A DNA stretch of 64,000 nucleotides from Saprospiraceae bacterium (GTDB lineage Bacteria; Bacteroidota; Bacteroidia; Chitinophagales; Saprospiraceae). Of the stretch, positions 24,858-34,160 are shown in pieces. The position numbers and the translations under genes are program-made. Within the stretch, counting starts at the first letter, position 1. The number at the start of each line of letters is the position of its first letter. Below the pieces are notes generated by a model that made no database searches, had not been told where the DNA came from, and worked only from the letters and a program-made list of their open reading frames with translations. The stretch spans positions 1,810,501 to 1,874,500 of the forward strand of contig JADKFX010000001.1 of assembly GCA_016717265.1 (NCBI GenBank), in the 5' to 3' direction.

Positions 24858-27798
24858 TTTCCATATTTCCAATCGAAATGAATCCAGCCCAGAAGAAGGG
24901 ATGAGAAGCTTGACCTGGATGGTTTTTTAAATAGTTACGTTTAGATTGTGCGAGTGCAATATGCTTTTGTTTGCCAATCTTCAATTCTGTATAAAACAAA
25001 TCCATAATCTGCATGGTTGATTTGTCATTCACTTTCCATAATGAAGCTACAATGCTTTTTGCACCTGCGTGGGCAAATGCACTTGCTATACTAACAATTC
25101 CATCTCCATGATGCTGTTCTCCATTGGCTGTTTCACAAGCTGACAATATTACCATTTCTGAGTTTAATTTCAAATTATATAATTCTGCTACCGATAATAA
25201 TGCATATTTTTCCAGACTATCTTGAGATGAAAAAGCAATAAAGGAAAAATTGCCATCATTGTAATTTGCCTTGCCGTGTGTTGCGAGATGAATGATTTTA
25301 TAATTATTGGAAAGTTGCTCAAATTTTTGTTTGGTAGCATCATGTCCTGTAAATATCATGGATTGATCAGGGAATTTATTTTTGGCGCGTATAATTTCTT
25401 CGCCTGAATCTGGCAAATTTGTAAGATCATAACGTATTGCCATTTCATTTTGAATTACATCATTAGGGCCTAAAATATTTTTGTCAAAAAATGGAGCGAA
25501 ACCTAAGAATTCCTTTGTATTCCTTGTGTTCGGATTAACCCTACTCATTTCTAGCAACATGCCAGAAGAAAACGAATATTGAATTGAATGTTGATTGATT
25601 ACAAATGGAAAGGTTTTGAAATTTGTTGGGTCTTTAGGGCGTGAGCTTAATAATGCATCAAATGGTAGATTTCCTAAAACAGCATCTGGAATTATTATTA
25701 ATTCTGGTGTTAAATACTCAGCGATAGGTAATAATAATAAATTATATAGATACCTTGCAGATTCAATATATTTATTTAATTGTTCTTTATACATTTTTTC
25801 TGTTCGAATTTTTGAAGTATGAAATGTATAAATACTTTTATTCAAATTGGTTATGCTGTTTATTATCGGAAAATCAAGTTTAATTTCCTTGATTTTCACA
25901 ACTGAGTTTTGAATTATAAAGACAAAAACGGACGAGTCACCACAAAAATACTCTAATAGTGTTTGATTTGAATTCAGTAAAGTTTTTACTTGTGGAATGG
26001 TAACAATTTTGTGATCAAATTTTTTATTTAAATAATCTGGATAAGAATTTTCAAGATTTGTAATAAGTTCTTGTCTTTGTAATTTGTTTTTAAAAATAGT
26101 GGAATTTAGTTTCAATATGCTTGTATCAGTAATTGAAAATTTATCATTATCTAATAGATCATTCCGATGTTTTTCTAAGCGTGTAATTTCTGACCTATAC
26201 ATAGAATCTTTAACTAACAAATCAGCCGGAATCCCGGAGTTATTCATTGCGTTATTTTCTTTAAATTGATAATAAAGTAAGTAACTATGTAAAAATTCAT
26301 TTAATTCCCATATGTGATTGATTAGAATAGAATCATGATGCTTTTGAAGATTTAATTTTAAATGGGATGATATACATTTTTCAAAAATGCTAACTGCATC
26401 TTTTAGAAATTTTCTAATCTCAGTTGCATCTTTTTTATTAATAAGTTTTTTTTGAATTCGAAGAGCTGCTGAATCATAATGGTTTGATGATTTAACTAAA
26501 TAACTCATATCACTTGTTTTTATGAAATAGGAAGCATATAGATCTCCTAGATCTTCTTCTACTGTATACAGCCCATCATACTCGATTCCATAAAGAGTTC
26601 TAATTATATTTTTTGAAGAATTTAAAATAGTTTCTGATGAAGAATACTCTTTAAGGGCCCTTTTTACTCTTCCAATATACAGTTGTGTAGATGCAAGAGC
26701 TGAAGAATCTGGACTATTTAATGGTGTTCCAATGATTGCAATTGCTTTTTCAAACCAAGATTGGGCTAAGGAGTATTCTTTATTATTAAAATAGGCTTTA
26801 CCTAAATTGATACATGTATATCTGTACCTTTCATCTTTTTTGAACCCGCTCATCATTTCAAGTTGTTGATGACATGTGAGTATGTTATTTTTGAAATCAC
26901 CCAGCGTATAAAAGGCATCGCTTATTCTTGAATAACAATAGGAAACCATTATGGAGTCAATTGGGTTCAATTTTAAACTAAACGCTAATCCCTTTTGATA
27001 ATAGGATAAAGCCAGTTCAATTTTATTTAAAGACTGGTATGCTTCCCCAATATTTAGAAGGCACTCCGTTGTTTTATTGTCTTTTTGGCTCTTCCCCCTT
27101 TCCAAATACCAAATAGCTTGTTCGTTTAGAGAAATGCTTGGTAAATACATACCCTGATTTTTATAGTTCTTGGCCAATAGAGTTAAGACTGAAATACAAT
27201 ATTTATCTTCAATTCCAAATTCTGGCTTTATCAATTCAAATGCTTGTTCATAGTATGTAGCAGCTAGTTTAAAACTAACGTAATCATTGTATAATTGAGC
27301 AACTAATAAATAACTTTTTATAATATCTGAATAATTGGCAAAGTTAGAATTTTGGATAGAAAGAGCGTTTTTGCTATAATCAATTGCTTCCCTAATTTTA
27401 CCCGTGTGGAATGCGGTATAAGCCATATAATACAGAGCTTTTGCTTTCTTTAATTCATAAGTTGGATAATATTTATCCCAGATTGTAATGGCTTCAACTA
27501 ATAAATCTTTTGCTCTGATATAATTTTTAAGTCTGTAAGTCGATCTGCCCAATTGATAAGCAGCTTCCGCAAGGTCAGGGGATGATTTTGAATCCCTTTT
27601 TTGAAAGAATTGATAAGCAATTTCAGCTAGCTCTGAAGATTTAGCAAAATTATTTGAATCGAATAAAGTGTTGGCTTTACTAAGTATGTTTATTGCCTCA
27701 AGAGTATCTATTTTTGGAACCAGATCTGTATTCTGCGAAAAGTGATCTTTGGGTAGTATCCAAAGAAAAATTAATAGGAGGAATCCAGTTCTTTTCAT
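24844..27798 (-). CDS. Exported TPR-CHAT protein, caspase-like peptidase
   Basis: This 984-residue protein has a signal peptide (MKRTGFLLLIFLWILPKDHFSQ), about ten TPR-like helical repeats in residues 35-440, a linker, and a C-terminal CHAT domain (about 680-980). The CHAT catalytic dyad is visible: His841 in HLATHGKAN and Cys888 in ILSACETANG. The later conserved GIVSIASAFAHAGAKSIVASLW and HPFFWAGFISIG are typical. CHAT domains are caspase-family cysteine peptidases, and TPR parts bind partners. Export is unusual for a signalling caspase and would place it on the same side as the outer domain of the membrane regulator encoded convergently next to it. The substrate is unknown. Confidence 0.9.
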   Translation of the reverse strand: MKRTGFLLLIFLWILPKDHFSQNTDLVPKIDTLEAINILSKANTLFDSNNFAKSSELAEIAYQFFQKRDSKSSPDLAEAAYQLGRSTYRLKNYIRAKDLLVEAITIWDKYYPTYELKKAKALYYMAYTAFHTGKIREAIDYSKNALSIQNSNFANYSDIIKSYLLVAQLYNDYVSFKLAATYYEQAFELIKPEFGIEDKYCISVLTLLAKNYKNQGMYLPSISLNEQAIWYLERGKSQKDNKTTECLLNIGEAYQSLNKIELALSYYQKGLAFSLKLNPIDSIMVSYCYSRISDAFYTLGDFKNNILTCHQQLEMMSGFKKDERYRYTCINLGKAYFNNKEYSLAQSWFEKAIAIIGTPLNSPDSSALASTQLYIGRVKRALKEYSSSETILNSSKNIIRTLYGIEYDGLYTVEEDLGDLYASYFIKTSDMSYLVKSSNHYDSAALRIQKKLINKKDATEIRKFLKDAVSIFEKCISSHLKLNLQKHHDSILINHIWELNEFLHSYLLYYQFKENNAMNNSGIPADLLVKDSMYRSEITRLEKHRNDLLDNDKFSITDTSILKLNSTIFKNKLQRQELITNLENSYPDYLNKKFDHKIVTIPQVKTLLNSNQTLLEYFCGDSSVFVFIIQNSVVKIKEIKLDFPIINSITNLNKSIYTFHTSKIRTEKMYKEQLNKYIESARYLYNLLLLPIAEYLTPELIIIPDAVLGNLPFDALLSSRPKDPTNFKTFPFVINQHSIQYSFSSGMLLEMSRVNPNTRNTKEFLGFAPFFDKNILGPNDVIQNEMAIRYDLTNLPDSGEEIIRAKNKFPDQSMIFTGHDATKQKFEQLSNNYKIIHLATHGKANYNDGNFSFIAFSSQDSLEKYALLSVAELYNLKLNSEMVILSACETANGEQHHGDGIVSIASAFAHAGAKSIVASLWKVNDKSTMQIMDLFYTELKIGKQKHIALAQSKRNYLKNHPGQASHPFFWAGFISIGNMETILN

Positions 27799-28057
27799 TT
27801 TGAAAATACTTTATTTTAGGTTTACAATTTAATATAGACTGGGATATGAATAAGTAAACATACAATTTTTGCCTGAAGATTTATTGTCAATCTTTGTTTT
27901 ATTAAAGTTAGTAGTATTACAGTATCCCTTTTCTGATCGTTTTGGTTAATTCATGAATATTTTAAAATAAAATCTATAATTGGGTTACAATTCCAGTTTA
28001 AGTGAAGATAAATAGAATGAAATCAAATTTTTTATTCACATTTAAATTTTAACTTTT

Positions 28058-31000
28058 ATGGAATTAATTTACACCAGGATTATCAGCAAACCAGTTAGCC
28101 ATGCTTTTTCCTTACTCTATTGGTTACTTTTATTTCAATTCAACATTCAATCTCTAAGTGGTTTATCTGCTCAAAGTTCATGTTGTAATATCCTTACAAA
28201 CGGTAATTTCGAATCCGGCAATTCAGAATTTAGCTCTGGGTTGCCTCAAAACTGCATGTGCACTGCAAGTTCATATTGCATAGGTCCTAATTTTCAGTCA
28301 AAGTGCTCGGGATGGCCTAATTTGAATGATCATACCGGTGGCGGTAATTTTCTAATTATTGATGGAAATTCATCTGGACCGGCAGATGTTTGGATTAAAA
28401 CAACTCCCATTACAAGTGGGACACTTTATTGTTTTTCATTTTGGGTAGCGAGTGTTTATAATGAAGCTTTTACTCTAGGACTTTTTGTAAATAACACTCA
28501 GGTAACAGGGGCGAATTTCACAATACAACAAAATATTCCAGGTTGGACTCAATTTACATATAACTGGATTGCATCTACCTCCGGGACTTCAATTTCTTTA
28601 CGGCAAATGACAGGTGGTGGTTTGAGAGATTTTGGTCTCGATGATCTTGAATTTGGCTCTCCAATTACCCCTAATTTTAGTTTTCAACCAGACGCCAATT
28701 GTGGATTAACAATTAATTTCAACAATACCTCAACAGGGCCTGCTCTCTTAAGTTATATTTGGAATTTTGATGATCCAAATAGTGGTCTCAATAATTCATC
28801 AACTTCACAAAACCCTAGCCATATTTTTTCTGATTGTGGTGTTTATAATGTTTGTTTGACAGTAAGAAGAGGAACTTGTAGAGAAACCATTTGCAAATCC
28901 GTTACAGCTAATGACTTGATTCCTCCAAGAGCGATCTGTCAGAACATCGGCCTGGTTTTAGATGATAGTTGTTCTGCATTTGTAAATCCGGCTTTAATTG
29001 ACGGGGGATCATTTGATAATTGCCAAATCAAATCCTTGTCCGTAAATCCATTGGTAGTGAGTGGTTGCGGAATTTTTCAAGTTTCACTTACAGTAGAGGA
29101 TTTATGTGGAAATAAAAGTACATGTAATGCAGAGGTTCAAACAATTGAAACAGTTCCTCCTACCATAGTATGCCCGGCTAATAAAACAATTTCTGTTTAC
29201 CCTCCGGATTGTTCTTTAAAAGTCGATAGTATTAAATGGCTTTCCGTTTCAGATAATTGCAGTATTCCAACAGTTTCCTATCAAATTAGTGGAGCCACTC
29301 AAACTTCAGGAATAAAGGATGCAAGTGGCGTACTCTTTAATCAAGGGGTTTCGACTGTAACTTACATTGCAACGGATGCTTGTGGTAACACGGCTTCTTG
29401 TAGTTTTATAATCACAATTAATTGTGGCTGCTGTCCGCCGGGTTCGATACAAGGTCCAAATATGATATCCAACCCAGATTTTTCTGCAGGAATTTCAGGA
29501 TTTAATTCAGATTACAATATATTAAATCCAACTTGCACACCAGGACTTTATAATGTTGAATCCAGCATTCCGGTTTCTGGTATGTGCGTTAATTGGAATT
29601 GTATAGATCACACATCAAATTCTATAACAGGCAAAATGTTTGTTGCAGACGGTAGTCAAACTATTGGTTTGGCCGCATGGCGACATCCGTTAGCACTTGC
29701 GCCAAATACAAAATATTCATTTTGTGCTTACGTCAATAATTTAAATGAGCCAATACTTGACAGAGCCGATCCAATTGTGGAAGTTTATTTAGTACCTCTA
29801 AATGGTCCAGCAATATTGCTAACTAGTATTACCCTTCCAGAATCCCCGGATCAATGGGAATTTATAAGTGGAAATTATGTAACACCGGGTACAGTTTCAA
29901 ATCCTTATAATTTGGAATTTCGCACCGCTTCAACTTCTTATGAAGGCAATAATTTTGCAATTGATGATATCAGCTTTAACGCTTGCTTAGCTAAGGATTC
30001 TTGTGCTTGCGGCCCATTTGAGTTCTTGTATAGTGTAGGAAGAGGACCTTTATTTCCAAAGAATTGCGGTGATACCTTAATAGTTCCTGATCCCAACTTT
30101 CCGATAGGTTTTCTAAGTTCATTCCAATGTTTGGGACTAAATTGTCCACAGGCAACTATTGATTGGAAATTGACAGGACCCAATGGATTTTCAACATTAA
30201 TGATGACAGGAGTATTAGCTTCGCCAGCATTTTCAATCCCTATTACGAACGCTACCTTTAACTATCCTGGACTTTATACACTAACAATAATCGGTCATTG
30301 TGGACAAGATTCTTGTCCATGTACCTTGTATTTTTATAAACCAGATTGTTCATGTGAAGAAAACTTGGTTCTTAATCCTGGATTTTATGATGGGGCTATT
30401 GCAGGAGATTTCGGATTCCCGGGAGCATCTAATAATTGGAATGCAGCTAGTGGAACTCCTCAAGTTGCATTTAGTGATTTTTGGTGCGATGAAGTAAGTA
30501 TTCAAATGTGGGGAAAATTAGATGCATGTGAAGCTATTTGTCAGCCATTTAATTTTCAAAATGGACATACCTATGCTGTTGATTTTTTTGCAAAGTTTAT
30601 AACCGGTACTACTTTTAACAACGTACAGTTTGAGTTTATAGCAGCAAATGGATGTATAGATCCCATTGGTAGTTCAGCTTGGGTAAGTATTGGTATCACG
30701 CCACCAATTACAAGTACGTCTTGGGCACCATTCAGTTTTTCTGCTTGGACAGCTCCATTAAACCAATCTTTTGATCACTTGATAATCCGTGCAACCAGCA
30801 ATCAAATAGCAGAAACTACTTTTGGAAGAATTGACAACATTTGTGTGACGGATATTACGATTCCCTGTGATAGTATTGACCATGCTAAGAATTTGGTCGC
30901 CTACTATCCATTAGACAATTTAACTAATTCAACTGGACAATCTGTGCCTGACTTAAGCACAAATGCGATCCATGGGATAGGTGGCGATTTAGCACCTTCA

Positions 31001-31822
31001 AATGCTTTGTTGCTTGCAGGGCATTTTAATGGCACTTCAACTTTTGTAAATTGTGGTCCTAATACTAGGGGCGTGACTGATCAAGTATCCTTATGTGCAT
31101 TTATTAAAACCACAGAAAATCAAAAAGGAATTTGGGTAGCCGGACAATATAATTTTTCAAATGATCATGGTTATTCATTGCAAATTGGAGACAATCAAAA
31201 TAATAATATTGGTTTTGCTGCATTTGGTGGCCGTGATGGAACCGGTGTGTATCATTCTTCTGGTTATGGAACAAATGCACCTAGCATCAATGATGGAAAT
31301 TGGCATTGCTTGGTTGGAACTGCAGGAAACAATATTTGGTCAATATATGTAGATGGAATTCTTGTTAGCAGCCAACCAGGAACAACAAATAATCCAATAC
31401 CAAATTCAACTATTGGCGAACCCTTTACCATAGGCTATCACACCGGAGGAACACCATTATGGTTTAATGGTGAAATGGATGAAGTACGGTTGTATAACAG
31501 AGTAATAACCGAATGTGAAATAGATTCATTTTGCCTGAAAAATTTTATTGTATCATCAAAAGATGTGCAAAAGCAGGAAGCGTTTCAAATTTTGCCAAAT
31601 CCAAACAATGGGATCTTTAAACTCAAACTGAATTTTGAAAATTCACCTGACTCAAAATTGCGTATACTTGATTTAGCAGGACGCGTATTGCATACACAGC
31701 GAATCGAAAGTAACACCATCACACAACTTATAGATATTGAATATTTGGTGGATGGAATGTACTTGGTTCAATTGATTTCGGGTGGAAAAATATTAGCCTG
31801 CGAAAAATTTGTCAAGCAGTAA
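28058..31822 (+). CDS. Large multidomain exoprotein with PKD, HYR, LamG and T9SS domains
   Basis: The protein has 1254 residues. A signal peptide runs to about residue 39 (...SLSGLSAQ). Three galactose-binding-like regions (about 43-200, 467-650 and 775-940) begin with NILTNGNFESG-type starts. A PKD-like domain follows the first (NFSFQPDANCGLTINFNNTS), then two HYR-like stretches (IPPRAICQN..., VPPTIVCPANKTISV...). A LamG-like jellyroll (NLVAYYPLDN...GEMDEVRLYNRV) occupies about 950-1165. The T9SS tail starts ILPNPNNGIFKL. Cys content is high. No catalytic motif was seen, so adhesion or glycan binding at the surface is likely. It is divergent from the CHAT gene across about 260 bases and may be controlled with it. 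Confidence 0.85.
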   Translation: MELIYTRIISKPVSHAFSLLYWLLLFQFNIQSLSGLSAQSSCCNILTNGNFESGNSEFSSGLPQNCMCTASSYCIGPNFQSKCSGWPNLNDHTGGGNFLIIDGNSSGPADVWIKTTPITSGTLYCFSFWVASVYNEAFTLGLFVNNTQVTGANFTIQQNIPGWTQFTYNWIASTSGTSISLRQMTGGGLRDFGLDDLEFGSPITPNFSFQPDANCGLTINFNNTSTGPALLSYIWNFDDPNSGLNNSSTSQNPSHIFSDCGVYNVCLTVRRGTCRETICKSVTANDLIPPRAICQNIGLVLDDSCSAFVNPALIDGGSFDNCQIKSLSVNPLVVSGCGIFQVSLTVEDLCGNKSTCNAEVQTIETVPPTIVCPANKTISVYPPDCSLKVDSIKWLSVSDNCSIPTVSYQISGATQTSGIKDASGVLFNQGVSTVTYIATDACGNTASCSFIITINCGCCPPGSIQGPNMISNPDFSAGISGFNSDYNILNPTCTPGLYNVESSIPVSGMCVNWNCIDHTSNSITGKMFVADGSQTIGLAAWRHPLALAPNTKYSFCAYVNNLNEPILDRADPIVEVYLVPLNGPAILLTSITLPESPDQWEFISGNYVTPGTVSNPYNLEFRTASTSYEGNNFAIDDISFNACLAKDSCACGPFEFLYSVGRGPLFPKNCGDTLIVPDPNFPIGFLSSFQCLGLNCPQATIDWKLTGPNGFSTLMMTGVLASPAFSIPITNATFNYPGLYTLTIIGHCGQDSCPCTLYFYKPDCSCEENLVLNPGFYDGAIAGDFGFPGASNNWNAASGTPQVAFSDFWCDEVSIQMWGKLDACEAICQPFNFQNGHTYAVDFFAKFITGTTFNNVQFEFIAANGCIDPIGSSAWVSIGITPPITSTSWAPFSFSAWTAPLNQSFDHLIIRATSNQIAETTFGRIDNICVTDITIPCDSIDHAKNLVAYYPLDNLTNSTGQSVPDLSTNAIHGIGGDLAPSNALLLAGHFNGTSTFVNCGPNTRGVTDQVSLCAFIKTTENQKGIWVAGQYNFSNDHGYSLQIGDNQNNNIGFAAFGGRDGTGVYHSSGYGTNAPSINDGNWHCLVGTAGNNIWSIYVDGILVSSQPGTTNNPIPNSTIGEPFTIGYHTGGTPLWFNGEMDEVRLYNRVITECEIDSFCLKNFIVSSKDVQKQEAFQILPNPNNGIFKLKLNFENSPDSKLRILDLAGRVLHTQRIESNTITQLIDIEYLVDGMYLVQLISGGKILACEKFVKQ

Positions 31823-31854
31823 GTCGAAGTAACCGATCCATTTTAATTAAAAGA

Positions 31855-31894
31855 AATCGCTCTAGAATAACAAATTCTAGAGCGATTTTTTTTT
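31855..31894 (+). terminator. Strong terminator of the multidomain exoprotein gene
   Basis: Perfect 14-bp stem AATCGCTCTAGAAT / ATTCTAGAGCGATT with a 5-base loop and a T-run, about 30 bases after the stop. The following 240 bases to 32134 contain no gene, only a second small hairpin (AAGCCCTGG...GGGGCTT near 32002-32021). Confidence 0.9.
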
Positions 31895-32134
31895 GTAAAA
31901 ATAAGCAATCATTTAATTTTATGAGGAGCAATCGTTTTTTAATATAGACAATACCCAGTCAAAGTGAAAATTGTAATCAAATCAGGTTGTTGATGAATCA
32001 CAAGCCCTGGAAGGGGCTTTCGCCTCGTGTAACGATCAAATTATTTATTCCTTAGTTATATTTTTATACCAATCAAATAATGGGTTAAAATAAAAATCTC
32101 CGGATGCATCACATTTGTAAATTCAATAAGTCGC

Positions 32135-32745
32135 TTATTTATTTGCTACAACATTAAATTTTAATGTAAATTCATCATATATCATTTTGTCTCCAATATC
32201 TGGAAAAAATGTTTTAGAGCGGTATTTAATATCAAATTTTGTGCGGTCTATCGTTGCTATTCCTAGACAAGAAAAGCGATTGCCCTGTAGTGTAAGCTTA
32301 GCACCAAATGAAATTTCATTTGTTTTATCCTTGATGGTAAGTAACCCTTTTATAGTATGTGTATTCGTTCCAACATTGGTTTCTTTTAAAGGGGTGACGG
32401 ATGTAATGATAAATTGTGATTTTGGAAATAAGGCTGCATCAAAAAATTTGATGATTTAAGAAATGTTTCAAGTTTTGTTTTATTTGGCCCTGGTTCAAGG
32501 TCTTGACATTCTATGGATGTCATATCAAATTCAAAAACACCATGGATAGACCCATGATTGTTTTTTATTTCGCCACTTATAAATTTTATAGTGCCATTGT
32601 GTTTGCCTGTAATTTTTTCTCCAATCCATTCAAGTGAACTTTGATTGGCATCGACTTTATATACATCTGTATGTAATTTATTGGATAAAAATGAAAAAAA
32701 AGTGAGTATCCCAATAATTTCTGTAAATCCAAATATACGTTTCAT
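32135..32745 (-). pseudogene. YceI family protein, frameshifted
   Basis: The first 100 residues carry a hydrophobic start (MKRIFGFTEIIGILTFFSFLS) and the YceI pattern VDANQSSLEWIGEKITGKHNGTIKFISGEI. Reading then leaves the family frame at a run of six A (32441-32446, T6 on the coding strand). A -1 shift there restores DAALFPKSQFIITSV...GNRFSCLGIATIDRTKFDIKYRS and a normal C-terminus ending NVVANK. YceI proteins are periplasmic lipocalin-like isoprenoid binders. One missing T explains the break, so this may be a sequencing error, a real mutation, or a slippery site (T TTT TTG in frame). It lies next to a UPF0114 gene on the same strand. Confidence 0.85.
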
Positions 32746-32780
32746 CTTTTTTAATTTACAATTTATAAATGAAGTTTAAT

Positions 32781-33287
32781 TTAGGCATGTTTCGCATGTA
32801 ATATTTTTTCTGTAATGGCAAGGGCTAATGAAGATACAAGAAAAACTATATGGATAATTACTTGCCATTTTACATCTTCCGGATCTTTATTTTCAATATT
32901 GATAAATATTTGAAGTAGATGAATTCCAGATACCCCAACTAACGAACCTGCTAATTTTACTTTTAAAGTACCCGCATCTACTTTTTGCAACCATTCAGGT
33001 TTGTCAGTATGCTTGTCTATGTCTAAACGACTTACAAAGGTAGAATATCCACCAATAATTACCATAATAAGAAGGTTCGCCACCATCGTAATGTCTACTA
33101 AGGTGAGGACTCCCAACATTAAAGCGGTTTCTGTGATTTCCGTTATCGTAGTGCATAAATGAATTAATTCCACAATAAATTTATACGCATACAAAAAACC
33201 ACCAATGATAAGTCCAGCATAAAGTGGAGCTTGCAACCAACGGCTGCCAAAAATGAGTTGTTCAAATATGGATTCTAGTTTGTTCAT
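32781..33287 (-). CDS. UPF0114/YqhA family membrane protein
   Basis: This 168-residue inner-membrane protein has four hydrophobic segments and the family signature RLDIDKHTDKPEWLQKVDAG followed by TLKVKLAGSLVGVSGIHLLQ. The start chosen gives MNKLESIFEQLIFGSRW, the usual beginning of the family. The frame is open seven codons further upstream. The function of the family is not known. It sits between YceI and a DUF3817 protein on the same strand; the three small envelope genes may form one transcript. Confidence 0.9.
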   Translation of the reverse strand: MNKLESIFEQLIFGSRWLQAPLYAGLIIGGFLYAYKFIVELIHLCTTITEITETALMLGVLTLVDITMVANLLIMVIIGGYSTFVSRLDIDKHTDKPEWLQKVDAGTLKVKLAGSLVGVSGIHLLQIFINIENKDPEDVKWQVIIHIVFLVSSLALAITEKILHAKHA

Positions 33288-33366
33288 ATAATATTTTTGT
33301 AAATACAAATATAGCTAACTACTTGTTCAATTTTATTTAGTTTTTAGAAAATAATTCTTGTCCAAT

Positions 33367-33681
33367 TTAGACACGATCCATTTCTTTACTTAGAATTTTT
33401 CGATCTAAGATAAAAGGTCCAAATGGTAAAAGGGATGCAATAACAGCAATGCAAATTCTTTTTAAACCCCATTTATATTTTATTGAAACATCCAGTCCGG
33501 CGATCATGTATGCAATAAACAGAAATCCATGAATCCAACCGACAATTAATACAGCTTGAGGAAAATTCGAAAAATATTTTAATGGCATTGCAATAAATAA
33601 CAAAAGCAAGTACGAAATACCTTCGCAAATTGCAATGATTCTAAAACGTCCTATCGAGCTTTGATAACTTGACTTATTCAT
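33367..33681 (-). CDS. DUF3817 family small membrane protein
   Basis: This 104-residue protein has three hydrophobic segments. The start FRIIAICEGISYLLLLFIAMPLKY, then VGWIHGFLFIAYM and the end LLPFGPFILDRKIL match the DUF3817 pattern. Function unknown. It lies 79 bases upstream of the UPF0114 gene on the same strand. Confidence 0.85.
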   Translation of the reverse strand: MNKSSYQSSIGRFRIIAICEGISYLLLLFIAMPLKYFSNFPQAVLIVGWIHGFLFIAYMIAGLDVSIKYKWGLKRICIAVIASLLPFGPFILDRKILSKEMDRV

Positions 33682-34160
33682 TTGTAATTTTAATTGGGTG
33701 CTTAATTCTGGTTTTTAAATAAAATAGAGGAATTCATGCTTAAAATGCTGAGAAAACAGATGACAAATTTCATCTTGTGCAAATATAGGCATTTACAAAT
33801 GAGCTGAAATAGTTATTATTTCCAGGATCGTCATTTAAACTATTTCATTCCATTTTGTGTTTCTTTCAGTTTTTTATAAATTATATAAAATTTGGAATTC
33901 AATAAGCTTTAAAGTTAAACAAGTAATATGGTTGCCTTGTATAATTATTAGTTGTTTAACTATAAAAATTTGGGATCTGTTTCGGGATTTGTATAAATCA
34001 TTCTTAAAGTAAAGTTTATTAGGTTTCATTAGAATCCGAGTTTGATTTCATATTTAAATAGCATAAGCCAATTTTATAAAATATCTTTGCAAAATACGAT
34101 TACACGAAGAGCATTTTATCCCTTTTACATATGGCCAAATCTAGTTTCCCTTGCGAATAC
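33682..34160. other. Intergenic region with a promoter for the downstream lipoprotein gene
   Basis: About 480 AT-rich bases without a supported gene. TATCTTTG at 34082-34089 matches TAnnTTTG exactly and would start transcription near 34096. This is compatible with translation from either ATG at 34131 or 34161. Nothing else was recognised. Confidence 0.45.

Noticed and set aside
24844..27798. Type III-E CRISPR (gRAMP/Craspase) locus around the TPR-CHAT gene
   Set aside because: No Cas7-like effector, repeats or Csx30-like gene is present and the CHAT protein has a signal peptide; only the logic is similar.
31999..32034. Small GC-rich hairpin (AAGCCCTGG...GGGGCTT) as a riboswitch or terminator
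   Set aside because: No T-run follows and no gene start is near; probably a dispersed short repeat or chance.
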